The notes under the pieces: generated by a model
Seen by the model: the letters and a program-made list of their open reading frames with translations, nothing else
Databases searched by the model: none
What the model was told of the DNA's origin: nothing
Position numbers and translations under genes: made by a program
Shown: positions 26,242-34,634 of the stretch, piece after piece
How the letters are laid out: the number at the start of each line of letters is the position of its first letter
Position numbering within the stretch: position 1 is the first letter of the stretch
Assembly: GCF_017744695.1 (NCBI RefSeq)
Contig: NZ_JAGIAS010000001.1
Coordinates: forward strand, 463,013-527,012
Direction of reading: 5' to 3'
DNA length: 64,000 nucleotides
DNA from: Dyadobacter sp.
GTDB lineage: Bacteria; Bacteroidota; Bacteroidia; Cytophagales; Spirosomataceae

Positions 26242-26958
26242 TCAATCCAATTCCCTTACGCGAATGTTACGAAACCATACCTTTTCCTTCGCATTGTGAT
26301 TCTGAAGGGCGATTCTACCGCGGTGATGGGGTGTCGCGTAGGGCCAGTCACGGAACTTGCTTTTCGCCACCTTCTCCTTCCAGGCCTGATCGCCGTACTG
26401 GTAATCCGCCACCAGTTTGCCGTTCAGGAAATGCCGGACGTGGTCTTTGGCCACCACGATTTTACCGGTATTCCAGCTTTCGGCAGGCTTAAAAGCCGTC
26501 GCGTCCAGCGGCGGGTTCATATCGTAATTCGCGCCGGAAAGCTGCACGGGCTTCAAACCGATATTCTTGCCGGTTGAATCCTTGACCACATAATTTTGGT
26601 CGTCGATGATCTGATATTCGGGTGCAGAAAAGACAGTCCGTTTGATATCAGGCTGCTCCAATACCTTGTAAAGCACGCCGCTATTGCTACCCTGCGGGAT
26701 TTTGAACTCAAATTCGAGCTCGAAATCGCCATATTCCTTATCGGTAACCAGGTCTCCGCCCGTACCGTCGGTCGTGAGCGTGCCGTTTTCTACGAACCAC
26801 CCCACGGCCCGTTGCTGGTTGTAGCTGTGCCAGCCTTCCACTTTTTTGCCATCGAAAAGTGTTACCCAGCGGCCCGGTGCACGAAAACCTGCGGCCAACA
26901 AAATGAAAACGTTCACAAACAGGAATAAGGCAATGCGCCTTGTTTTGAAATGTTGCAT
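26242..26958 (-). CDS. DUF1080 (3-keto-disaccharide hydrolase domain) secreted protein
   Basis: A protein of 238 residues with an N-terminal signal (IALFLFVNVFILLAAGF). The DUF1080 jelly-roll domain fills the rest: WVTLFDGKKVEGWHSY at its start, then VENGTLTTDG, the strand FELEFEFKIPQGSNSGVLYK and the end GRIALQNHNAKEKVWFRNIR. This concanavalin-like fold is now known as the 3-keto-disaccharide hydrolase domain, and members cleave 3-keto-glucosides made by sugar 3-dehydrogenases. No sugar 3-dehydrogenase lies beside it here. It is probably monocistronic: the upstream gene is 174 bp away, and what follows is the SnoaL remnant. Confidence 0.9.
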   Translation of the reverse strand: MQHFKTRRIALFLFVNVFILLAAGFRAPGRWVTLFDGKKVEGWHSYNQQRAVGWFVENGTLTTDGTGGDLVTDKEYGDFELEFEFKIPQGSNSGVLYKVLEQPDIKRTVFSAPEYQIIDDQNYVVKDSTGKNIGLKPVQLSGANYDMNPPLDATAFKPAESWNTGKIVVAKDHVRHFLNGKLVADYQYGDQAWKEKVAKSKFRDWPYATPHHRGRIALQNHNAKEKVWFRNIRVRELD

Positions 26959-27132
26959 AGTGATCAGGAATAGTTAGAAAGAGGCCTTCAAATTACCCAT
27001 TTCCCCTGACGGCTGCAACCGGAAAACTGCTGTTCCCACTATTAACAAATTGATTAAAATGCGGCAGGCACCCGGCACCCCGGCGGAAAGATAATTACCC
27101 AAGGCTGCCTCATCTTCACAGAAAAAGCCACG

Positions 27133-29787
27133 TTACTCCGATCGCAATGCCTTCACCGGGTTCATTAACGCGGCCCTTATTGATCTGTATCCGACTGTCA
27201 GGATTGCGATCATAAACGAGATTCCCGCCGCAGCCACAAAAACGGCGGCATTGAGGTCGATATGATACTTAAAATCCGCCAGGTATTTATCCATTAACCA
27301 CCAGCCAACCGGTGCGGCGATCAGAAAGGCAACGACAAGCAGCTGAGCAAACTGCCGGCCAAAAAGCCAGATAATGCTGCCTACGCCAGCGCCCAGTGTT
27401 TTGCGTACGCCGATCTCCTTGGTCTTTTGAGCGGCCATGAAAGAAATGAGTCCGTATAGACCCAGACAGCCTATAAAAATGGCGATTGCCGCGAAGAGCC
27501 ACATGAGCTGCAAAATGAGCCGGTCGTTTTCGTAGAATGCTTTGAGATGCTCATCCAGGAACTGGTACGAGTAAATGTATTCGGGGTTTACCTCGTTCCA
27601 ATTTTTTTCGAATGCAGCCAGTGTAGCTGGTACATTCCGGGCGCTGATCTTAATAGCACAGGTCTCGTACTGATCTACCCGTGTAGTAATGCAGAGCGGC
27701 TCGATCTTCTGTCGAAACGAGGCGCTATGGAAATCTTTGATGACACCCACGATAATGCCTTCCTTGCCATTGATATTCGCATTTTTACCTAAAACTTCCT
27801 CGACATGCCGCACACCCAGCTTCTTCACAGCCATTTCGTTCAGCAGGTATTCCCTTACCGTGTCGGATTCAGCAAGGTTACGTCCCGCCACAAGCTGCAA
27901 CCCGAACATCGGCAGATAGCCCGGATCGCCATGCTTGACAAAAATCGGCCATTTCTCGCCTTCCGCACGCGCCGCATACCGGATGCCCGTGTCGAAATTT
28001 CCGTTCGTCGAAGCCGGCGGCGCCTGGCAGAATGCGACCTGTTCGACACCCGGCAATCCCGTTATCCGTGCCCGCAAGGCACTGATTTTCGTCGCGCTGG
28101 TTTCAGGAACGGGCAACATCACGATCGCATCGCGTTTGAAACCCATATCTGCCTCGCTGTTGAAGCGCATCTGACTGGTAACAACAATAGTTCCGATCAG
28201 CAGCGTTTGTGAAATGGCGAATTGCGTCACGACCAGGCCTTTCCGCACTGAGAATCCGCCAACATCGCGTTGCGACAGCTTGCCTTTCAACGCCCTGATC
28301 GGCTGGAAACCGGCCAGTATCAGACCAGGATATGAGCCTGACACAAAAATGACGACCAGCAATAACCCGACGATAAAAAGCGGCTGGCTGGCATCCTTCA
28401 AATCGAAGGTGACGCGTGTGGACAGCATTTGGTTCATAAACGGCAACGCCACATACGCCAGCCCGATCACAAGCACGAATGCTACCACCGTAATCAGCGC
28501 CGTTTCGGTAATAAATTGCCAGAAAAGCTGCCCTCTCATGCTGCCCATCACTTTACGAACGCCGATTTCCTTCGACCGGCCCAACGCCTGGGCTGTGGCG
28601 AGGTTGATAAAGTTTACACATGCCGTAATAATGATGAATGCCGCAATGAACGACAATGCTAGTAGCTGGCTTTTCGCTACCGACCCGCCATATTCCTGAT
28701 CCATGTGCATTTGCAAAAGCGGCTGCAACCCGAAACGGAACACTTTGGCATCCTTTGCATTGTAATATTTCGTTGAAACGCCTGCCATCGCCTGCCTGGC
28801 CTTAGCCACGTCGGTTCCCTGTTTCAAAAGCACAAATGCCTGCGTACCGCTGTAAATACCACCCCAGGTATTGAGCCATGGCTGGGTCTGACTGATTGTA
28901 GAATAGGAAAGAAAGATTTCATGCCTAAAATCCGTGTTTTCGGGGAGGTTTTGCATAATCCCTGTGACCGTAAAGTCCGTTTTGTTATCCAGTCGGAAGC
29001 GCTTACCCACCGCATTTTGTCCCGGAAAAAACTTTTCGGCCAGTTTCTCGGTAATCACCGCCGCATTCGGTCCCGATAGCATCGCCCGAACTTCTCCGCC
29101 CACCATTGGGAAATCCATTATTTCAAAGAATGCAGGCTCGACGTAAGCAACACCACCCGGCTCTTTGAACTTCGCGTGGCTGCTGGAAGACGGGATAGAA
29201 ATCGTTCCGCCGAAACTGATCAGCATCGACGACTTTTCAACAAACGAATAATCGTCCCGCATCGCAGCGCCAGTCGGCTGTGGAACGGTTCCATACTTAC
29301 TGACTGTCTCATTATGCAAGTCCGTCGTAACCCGGTAAATACGGTCGGCTTTGGAATGGAACTTCTCAAAACTCAAATGATAGTGCACGAGCGAGAAAAT
29401 CAGAATCGCGCAAGTCATCCCGAGTACCAGGCCGAGTATATTGATGACCGAATATGACGGGTGGCGCGTAAGGTTACGCCGGGCAACGGTGAAATAGTTT
29501 TGAAGCATGGCTAATGGAGATGTTGGCTTTATGTGATACGCGTTTGATTTGCTCCTTTTAAAAGCATACAGGCTTAGAATACGTTTTTTCAGAAAGTAGG
29601 GCTTGGCAAATTTGAGCACTTCCGACAAGTACATCTGCCGAGCGGCCGCTAGCCCGAACCGATCAGCATCCATTTCAAACTGCTCTTGAAGATCGCCCTG
29701 CAGCTCCTCAAAAAGTTCCGGCGGGCACAACGCCCGAAAAAGCTTGTCCGCCCAAAGCGGCGGCTCGTTATGACGATGCGTTTTCAT
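27133..29787 (-). CDS. FtsX-type ABC transporter permease with N-terminal prefix domain
   Basis: A protein of 884 residues. The first 80 residues (PPLWADKLFRALCPPELFEE, LQGDLQEQFEMDADRFG) are a cytoplasmic 'permease prefix' domain that occurs on Bacteroidota permeases paired with PadR regulators. Then come two copies of the MacB-like periplasmic domain plus FtsX module. The first membrane helix is SVINILGLVLGMTCAILIF, and each module repeats the sequence KEIGVRK (LGRSKEIGVRKVMG and KTKEIGVRKTLGAG). No ATPase gene adjoins, as is usual for this family, so a shared or distant ATPase must serve it. The start overlaps the PadR stop by 4 bp (ATGA), so the two are translationally coupled. The exported substrate is unknown; peptides, lipids and drugs are possible. 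Confidence 0.92.
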   Translation of the reverse strand: MKTHRHNEPPLWADKLFRALCPPELFEELQGDLQEQFEMDADRFGLAAARQMYLSEVLKFAKPYFLKKRILSLYAFKRSKSNAYHIKPTSPLAMLQNYFTVARRNLTRHPSYSVINILGLVLGMTCAILIFSLVHYHLSFEKFHSKADRIYRVTTDLHNETVSKYGTVPQPTGAAMRDDYSFVEKSSMLISFGGTISIPSSSSHAKFKEPGGVAYVEPAFFEIMDFPMVGGEVRAMLSGPNAAVITEKLAEKFFPGQNAVGKRFRLDNKTDFTVTGIMQNLPENTDFRHEIFLSYSTISQTQPWLNTWGGIYSGTQAFVLLKQGTDVAKARQAMAGVSTKYYNAKDAKVFRFGLQPLLQMHMDQEYGGSVAKSQLLALSFIAAFIIITACVNFINLATAQALGRSKEIGVRKVMGSMRGQLFWQFITETALITVVAFVLVIGLAYVALPFMNQMLSTRVTFDLKDASQPLFIVGLLLVVIFVSGSYPGLILAGFQPIRALKGKLSQRDVGGFSVRKGLVVTQFAISQTLLIGTIVVTSQMRFNSEADMGFKRDAIVMLPVPETSATKISALRARITGLPGVEQVAFCQAPPASTNGNFDTGIRYAARAEGEKWPIFVKHGDPGYLPMFGLQLVAGRNLAESDTVREYLLNEMAVKKLGVRHVEEVLGKNANINGKEGIIVGVIKDFHSASFRQKIEPLCITTRVDQYETCAIKISARNVPATLAAFEKNWNEVNPEYIYSYQFLDEHLKAFYENDRLILQLMWLFAAIAIFIGCLGLYGLISFMAAQKTKEIGVRKTLGAGVGSIIWLFGRQFAQLLVVAFLIAAPVGWWLMDKYLADFKYHIDLNAAVFVAAAGISFMIAILTVGYRSIRAALMNPVKALRSE

Positions 29788-30110
29788 GGCTGAGGGATGA
29801 CGATGATTTCATTCCAGAACTGACTGCGTACCTGCTGAATCTCGGCCAGTATCTGCCGCCCTGCCGCTGTAACTGTAAAAAGCCGCTTCCTACGTCCTCC
29901 CCTGCTGAGCGTCGCCCCGCCCATTTCGGATGTCACATATCCCTTTTCCTCCAGACGATACAATGCAATATGCACCGCGCTAAGACTGATGGTACGGTTT
30001 GCCCGCTGGCGTAGCTCTTCGGCTATCGCCACCCCGTAAGCGCCGGTGGCTATTACAGTTACAGCAAGCAAGACAAGTTCCTCGAACTCGCCCAGGTAGG
30101 ATCGGCCCAT
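29784..30110 (-). CDS. PadR-family transcriptional regulator
   Basis: A winged-helix protein of 108 residues: YLGEFEELVLLAVTVIATGA and YGVAIAEELRQRA form the PadR N-terminal helix and helix-turn-helix, and LSAVHIALYRLEEKGYV is the recognition helix with its wing, ending in RRKRLFTVTAAGR. There is no long C-terminal dimerisation helix, so it belongs to the short PadR-s2 group. It is the first gene of an operon with the FtsX-type permease, overlapping it by 4 bp. In this arrangement the regulator usually controls its own permease. Confidence 0.92.
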   Translation of the reverse strand: MGRSYLGEFEELVLLAVTVIATGAYGVAIAEELRQRANRTISLSAVHIALYRLEEKGYVTSEMGGATLSRGGRRKRLFTVTAAGRQILAEIQQVRSQFWNEIIVIPQP

Positions 30111-30350
30111 TTCTGTTTGGATTGTATTTGATTATTATTTGCTAAACAAATGGTATGCCAAAACAAAAATCATGAAGTAAATACCATGTAATGAGAACAT
30201 TAAACCAGAAACACTTTTTCCAAACTGTTCAAAAATGGACGATGGTGCAATGTGAGTGAACGCAAAAGTGTTACTAATGCCCCCCAAAGACATCATGATA
30301 ACCATGGCATCGGCACAGTTCGGGAACCAAAGAAAGCATCTATTGTTATT

Positions 30351-30366
30351 GTAATGAACGATACAG
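30351..30366. promoter_or_regulatory. TetR operator at the start of the TetR gene
   Basis: TGTAATGAACGATACA lies 8-23 bp before the TetR start codon. It matches 15 of 16 bases of the reverse complement of the site at 31001-31016 in front of the SDR gene. A bound repressor here would block its own gene's transcription or translation initiation. Confidence 0.7.
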
Positions 30367-30373
30367 AATTACT

Positions 30374-30952
30374 ATGGCCCGACCCAAGAAATTTGATGAA
30401 GTTGCCGGATTACAAAAAGCGATGAATGTTTTCTGGAAAAAAGGGTATGCCGGCACTTCGATCTCCGATCTGACCGCCAGTATGGACATCAATGCACCGA
30501 GCCTGTACGCTACCTACGGCGATAAGCACAAGCTGTTCGTCACAGCCTTACAAACTTACATACAGTCCCAGCACGATTGGATGCGGCAGGCAGTGAGCGA
30601 GAACAAATCCGTGAAGGAAATCATCAAATTCCTATTGGCATCGCTGATTGACGATACCTTGGAGGATCCCGAGCGCCGCGGTTGCTTCATGGTTAACACA
30701 GTGACCGAAATGGCCAATCAGGATCCCCAGGTTTTCAGGATTGCTTCCGATAATGAGACCCAGGTCCGTACGATCCTGGCTGAGCTGATCCGCAAGGGCC
30801 AGGCCTCTGCCGAGATCTCCCCCGATAAAGATGCTGACGTCCTGGCCAGTTTCCTGTTTATCAATTTCATGGGCATCCGTGTGATTGCTGCCACGAATAG
30901 CGATAAAAAACACCTGCACAACGCTTTGGACGTCATTATTTCGGTTCTCTAA
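30374..30952 (+). CDS. TetR/AcrR-family transcriptional repressor
   Basis: A protein of 192 residues. The DNA-binding helix-turn-helix spans residues of about 8-50 (LQKAMNVFWKKGYAGTSISD, then INAPSLYATYGDKHKLF), the typical TetR pattern with a Y-x-x-Y-x-x-K end. The rest is an all-helical ligand-binding and dimerisation domain; RRGCFMVNTVTEM is common in the group of TetR proteins that sit beside short-chain dehydrogenases. One matching operator lies immediately upstream and two lie between this gene and the SDR downstream (86 bp away). Autorepression and repression of the SDR gene are therefore strongly suggested. The inducer is probably an electrophile or an aldehyde; this is inference from the family. 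Confidence 0.93.
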   Translation: MARPKKFDEVAGLQKAMNVFWKKGYAGTSISDLTASMDINAPSLYATYGDKHKLFVTALQTYIQSQHDWMRQAVSENKSVKEIIKFLLASLIDDTLEDPERRGCFMVNTVTEMANQDPQVFRIASDNETQVRTILAELIRKGQASAEISPDKDADVLASFLFINFMGIRVIAATNSDKKHLHNALDVIISVL

Positions 30953-30967
30953 AATTTTTTTTATTTT

Positions 30968-31020
30968 TATAGTGATCATTACAAAATATGTGCGTAGTTT
31001 TGTATCGATCATTACAAAAC
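30968..31020 (+). promoter_or_regulatory. SDR promoter flanked by two TetR operators
   Basis: Two related palindromic sites, TATAGTGATCATTACA (30968-30983) and TGTATCGATCATTACA (31001-31016), have GATC cores whose centres lie 33 bp apart, about three helical turns. The second is part of a longer palindrome, GTTTTGTA-N8-TACAAAAC (30997-31020). A TAGTTTTG element (30995-31002), an exact match to the -7 consensus, lies between and overlaps the second site, so repressor binding would cover the promoter. The SDR start is 18 bp downstream of the block. Confidence 0.7.
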
Positions 31021-31038
31021 ATACAAACAAACACGATC

Positions 31039-31794
31039 ATGTCAAGATTAGCACATAAAACAGCAGTGGTTACAGGCGGTAACAGCGGAATCGGATTTTC
31101 AACCGTTCAGGCGTTTATTGAGGAAGGTGCAGAAGTTATTTTTACCGGCCGAAATGCAGACGCCAACCAGAAAGTGGTGCAAGCACTCGGAAGCAAGGCG
31201 CATGGCATTGTATCGGACGCAGGGAAATGGGAGGACATTCAGTCGCTTAAAGCCCAGGTCGAAGCCGTCACTCCGAAAGTGGATATTCTTTTTATCAATG
31301 CAGGCATCGCACAGTTCGCGCCCATCGATCAGGTGAGCGAGGACTTCTTCGATAAAATCCTCGATGTCAATTTCAAAGGCGCCTATTTTACGATCCAGGC
31401 TTTGCTTCCGCTGGTGAACGATGGCGGGTCGATCATCCTGAACACCTCGATCAATGCGCATGTGGGCATGCCGGGCGCGAGCATTTATGCCGCATCGAAA
31501 GCAGCCCTTCTGTCACTGGCGAAAAACCTTTCGGCAGAACTGGTATCCAGAAAAATCCGCGTGAACGCCATTAGCCCGGGCCCGGTTGCAACGCCCCTCC
31601 ATACGCCCGAAAAGTTCGGTGTCTCCGAAGACGAGTTCAAACAAATCGGTGAGGGCATTGCGGCCCAAATTCCGGCCGGACGTTTCGGCGCTCCCGAAGA
31701 GATCGCCAGCGCAGCAGTGTATTTCGCCTCCGACGAATCGCGATTCCTGCTCGGGACCGAGCTGATAATCGATGGCGGAATGGCTACCCTCTAA
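31039..31794 (+). CDS. Short-chain dehydrogenase/reductase
   Basis: A classical SDR of 251 residues. I chose the ATG at 31039 (MSRLAHKTAVVTGG) because the cofactor loop must lie near the N-terminus; the open frame reaches back 17 codons through the operator region. It shows the NAD(P) loop GGNSGIG, the NAG motif (FINAGIA), a catalytic Ser in LNTSIN, and Tyr150 and Lys154 in YAASK. The cofactor may be NADPH, since GRN follows the second strand (FTGRN), but this is uncertain. It reduces or oxidises an unknown carbonyl or alcohol. The operators upstream place it under the adjacent TetR protein. Confidence 0.95.
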   Translation: MSRLAHKTAVVTGGNSGIGFSTVQAFIEEGAEVIFTGRNADANQKVVQALGSKAHGIVSDAGKWEDIQSLKAQVEAVTPKVDILFINAGIAQFAPIDQVSEDFFDKILDVNFKGAYFTIQALLPLVNDGGSIILNTSINAHVGMPGASIYAASKAALLSLAKNLSAELVSRKIRVNAISPGPVATPLHTPEKFGVSEDEFKQIGEGIAAQIPAGRFGAPEEIASAAVYFASDESRFLLGTELIIDGGMATL

Positions 31795-31832
31795 GGTAAC
31801 GGGTTACCTTCCAAATGTTTAAAATTCCGGCA

Positions 31833-31880
31833 AAATGCACTGCCTCCAAGAGTTATATACTTTTGGGAGGCAGTGCATTT
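31833..31880. terminator. Hairpin terminator after the SDR gene
   Basis: AAATGCACTGCCTCC (31833-31847) pairs perfectly over 15 bp with GGAGGCAGTGCATTT (31866-31880) around an 18-nt loop. It lies 39 bp past the SDR stop and 70 bp from the stop of the convergent DJ-1 gene, so it can serve both directions. Only three T follow on the plus strand and three on the minus strand. Confidence 0.7.
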
Positions 31881-31949
31881 GAATGAGTAATGCCATGCGA
31901 CGAGCAGGCCATAAACACCTCATTGATTCTAATTAATCTTCAATGATAT

Positions 31950-32519
31950 TTAATCTTCCATGAGATCGGCTGTTTTAAGACACGTAAAGACTTCGCGGTA
32001 GAAATCAGGATGTGATTGCCAGGTCTGCCCCGTTACAATATTTCCATCACGCACGGCCTGTTGGAAAGAATAAGTGCCCCCGCCCATCTCTATTTCGGTA
32101 CGCACATGTTCATAGGCTGTTAATTCGCGATTATTGGCCAAACCGGCAGTTACCAGAATTTGAATGCCGTGGCAGATGGCAAAGACCCATTTGCCTTGCC
32201 GATCGAATTCCCGAACGGCCTCCAACAGCGCAGCATTGTTGCGAAGGTATTCGGGAGCCCGGCCGCCCAGCAGCAAAATGGCATCATAGTCGTCTACTAC
32301 AATTTCCTCAATTGTGAGGTCCGACGCCAGACAATAGCCTGGACGCTCCACATACGTATCCCAACCGGGCTCAAAGTCATGCATTACCAGGTTAAGCCGG
32401 CGTTTGCTGGGAGCAGCAATCACGGTAATATCGCCTTCTTCCTGAAAGCGGTGAACGGCATACAGGGTTTCGTAACTCTCGCCACCATCCCCGGTGACGA
32501 TCAGAATTTTTCGATTCAT
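31950..32519 (-). CDS. DJ-1/PfpI-family protein
   Basis: A protein of 189 residues from the ATG at 32519 (MNRKILIVTGDGGES), chosen because DJ-1 domains begin directly with the first strand; the open frame extends 42 codons further without family character. It carries the conserved Glu in the first loop (GGES, Glu14) and the nucleophile elbow AICHG (Cys116), preceded by LLLGGRAPE, all diagnostic of the DJ-1/PfpI superfamily. Members act as glyoxalases, deglycases, chaperones or proteases; Cys and Glu are both present, so an enzyme is plausible. The gene is convergent with the SDR gene and has its own upstream region. Confidence 0.9.
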   Translation of the reverse strand: MNRKILIVTGDGGESYETLYAVHRFQEEGDITVIAAPSKRRLNLVMHDFEPGWDTYVERPGYCLASDLTIEEIVVDDYDAILLLGGRAPEYLRNNAALLEAVREFDRQGKWVFAICHGIQILVTAGLANNRELTAYEHVRTEIEMGGGTYSFQQAVRDGNIVTGQTWQSHPDFYREVFTCLKTADLMED

Positions 32520-32770
32520 GGATGTAAGAAATTTGGAATATGGGCAATGATAAGCATGATGGCCCGGCAATTTAGCAACAATAGAACACCAAAACGACAT
32601 TTGAATTGACTTATGGAAATGAATCGTACCCTTACCCGACGTCAAGGTGAGATTACGCGACTTTTGAGCGCGGGAGCACTTTCCCGAAAAAAAACAGCGT
32701 AGTTTGCAGGGGTATGATCGTCTCCTGACAAATAACGCAACTGTGATGGCCTGTTCTTTTCGATTTGATC

Positions 32771-33469
32771 ATGATATCTGACCAAACTTTTCATTCAGGG
32801 GAAAAGGTTTCTTCACAACAAGATGGCCGCACAGAAGCTACGTTCCGCGCAGGAGGGCTGGCGCCCACCCGTGCCGAAAAGCTCCCCGCGGACTCGGAAC
32901 TCTTTATCCGAAAAGCTTTTGAAGAGGACCCCGATACGGGCATTATCCTGCTGTTCCGGGGATATTATCTTAAACTGTGCAGCCATGCGGCCCGGTTTGT
33001 CTCGTCCCGGGAAATAGCGGAAGACATTGTTTCGGATATCTTTCTCGAATTCCAGCTTAATAAGCTCCACAAGGTTGTCACTACATCATTCAGGGCCTAT
33101 CTGTATACTTCTGTCCGTAACAGGGCATTCGATTACCTGAAAAGTGAACTGTTGCGGAGTAACCCGCTGGATGAACAATCGGGCGAAATTCCCGCGTCGA
33201 TCGCATTCGATCCCGACTCGATCACGCAGTACGAGGAACTGTACCACGACGTGGAGAATGCGGTGCAATCGCTGCCTTTGAAAAGGCGGCAGGTTTACCT
33301 CAAACACCGATTTGAAGGCAAAAAATACGTGGAAATCGCCGAAGAGCTGGGGTTGCCGATCCGGTCGGTTGAGACATTGAGTTACCAGGCCACCCAGGAA
33401 ATCAGAAGGATATTGCGCGACAAATGGCTTTTCCTGTTGTTGTTTTTTTATTTCCATCGACTTTTTTAA
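32771..33469 (+). CDS. ECF RNA polymerase sigma factor
   Basis: A protein of 232 residues from the ATG at 32771 (a TTG two codons earlier is also in frame). The first 45 residues are an unusual charged extension. Region 2 follows (EDPDTGIILLFRGYYLKLCS, then SREIAEDIVSDIFLEF and FRAYLYTSVRNRAFDYLKSE), and region 4 is near the end (VENAVQSLPLKRRQVYLKHR and YVEIAEELGLPIRSVETL). This is the Bacteroidota FecI-like sigma-70 family that drives SusCD operons. The hydrophobic C-terminus (LFLLLFFYFH) is common to it. The next gene, after 50 bp, is its FecR anti-sigma factor, and then come the SusC and SusD targets. Confidence 0.93.
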   Translation: MISDQTFHSGEKVSSQQDGRTEATFRAGGLAPTRAEKLPADSELFIRKAFEEDPDTGIILLFRGYYLKLCSHAARFVSSREIAEDIVSDIFLEFQLNKLHKVVTTSFRAYLYTSVRNRAFDYLKSELLRSNPLDEQSGEIPASIAFDPDSITQYEELYHDVENAVQSLPLKRRQVYLKHRFEGKKYVEIAEELGLPIRSVETLSYQATQEIRRILRDKWLFLLLFFYFHRLF

Positions 33470-33519
33470 GCGATGGAAGGTACATGGCCGGTAACAAGGC
33501 TGTTTAATTACCGAGATTG

Positions 33520-34545
33520 ATGAAACTGCAAGTGACAAACGAATTACTCTTTAATTACTTTGCAGGGCAAACCACGCCCCTGCAAAATGAGCTGATTGAA
33601 GATTGGGCAAAAATTCCGGCGAACCGGGAGCTTTTTTTTGTTTGCCTGGACGAATGGGAAACCACCTATCCCCAATATATAGCGAATCTCGAAGCGGCAT
33701 TGGAGAGGCATCGCGCGGGTCTGGAACAACGGCGCGACGCAGAGAGCGGCGATGAACGAACCGTGAAATTGCAGGAAGCATTGCCTGAAAAGAAAAGCCT
33801 TTTTCACCGTAAACGCTGGCTCGCGGCCGCGGTCGCACTGATTGTTTTGGGAGGGAGCATCGCTTTGTTCAAAGACCGGCTCCTGTACGAAAAGCATAGC
33901 ACTGCTTTCGGTGAAATCAGGGCTGTCAGGCTTCCCGACGGTAGCTTGGTTACGCTCAACGCTCATTCTTCGCTGCTGGTACCCCGGCTCGGCTTCGAAC
34001 GGTTTGACAGGGAAGTCGTTCTGACAGGAGAAGCAGAGTTCTCCGTCCGGCCCACCCCCACCCACAGGAAATTTACGGTAAAAACGTCGCGCGGCTTTGA
34101 TGTAGTGGTATTGGGTACCGAATTTGTCGTCAATGCCCGCCCATCCACGTCCAGAGTCGTGCTTACGAAAGGAAAGGTCCGCTTGCTGTATGGCGGGGAG
34201 AGAAGCCGCCGGGCACTCACGCTCAAACCGGGCGAGCTGGTAACATTTGATGCGCAGGGCAATGCGAATCTCCGCCGGACTGCCGATGGCGAGGATTATT
34301 CGGCATGGAAAAAACACAGGTTCATTTTTGATCAGACCCCGTTGGCCGAGCTCGCGCCATTGTTCAGGGAGCATTTCGGCGTGGATCTCCGGATTGCCGA
34401 TTCTACGATTGCCCGGATGACCATCACCGGCACATTCACAGCCCGTACGGATGATATGCTCCTGAGTTTCCTGAAAGAAGCGGCCCATCTCGATGTGCAC
34501 CGAGAGGGGCAGACCGTCACCTTGTCGCGTTCCACCGCATTATAA
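33520..34545 (+). CDS. FecR-family anti-sigma factor
   Basis: An inner-membrane protein of 341 residues. The cytoplasmic N-terminal part (1-90) begins KLQVTNELLFNYFAGQTTPL, the typical sigma-binding start. One membrane helix follows (about 94-113, WLAAAVALIVLGGSIALF). The periplasmic FecR domain is marked by EIRAVRLPDGSLVTLNAHSS and GEAEFSV, and the C-terminal DUF4974 domain contains TPLAELAPLFREHFGV and ITGTFTA. The C-terminal domain should contact the STN domain of the SusC encoded next, so that substrate binding outside releases the sigma factor inside. The start at 33520 is the ATG right after a TTG. Confidence 0.93.
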   Translation: MKLQVTNELLFNYFAGQTTPLQNELIEDWAKIPANRELFFVCLDEWETTYPQYIANLEAALERHRAGLEQRRDAESGDERTVKLQEALPEKKSLFHRKRWLAAAVALIVLGGSIALFKDRLLYEKHSTAFGEIRAVRLPDGSLVTLNAHSSLLVPRLGFERFDREVVLTGEAEFSVRPTPTHRKFTVKTSRGFDVVVLGTEFVVNARPSTSRVVLTKGKVRLLYGGERSRRALTLKPGELVTFDAQGNANLRRTADGEDYSAWKKHRFIFDQTPLAELAPLFREHFGVDLRIADSTIARMTITGTFTARTDDMLLSFLKEAAHLDVHREGQTVTLSRSTAL

Positions 34546-34634
34546 TATTAAGTTTAGTTAACATTCGCGTAGTGAGGGGGATGTAAATCGTCTCCGGGAA
34601 AAGCAAAGAACTCTTGTCACTTTATTTTCCTATT

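Noticed and set aside
31795..31811. AAGGTAAC/GTTACCTT inverted repeat right after the SDR stop
   Set aside because: The loop would be only two bases, so no hairpin can form; a stronger 15-bp stem lies just beyond.
32671..32686. CGGGA/TCCCG hairpin upstream of the sigma factor gene
   Set aside because: Only a 5-bp stem, with A and not T following; not a terminator.
33544..34500. A 318-codon minus-strand frame opposite the FecR gene
   Set aside because: The plus strand encodes a full FecR protein with all domains; the reverse frame shows no protein features.
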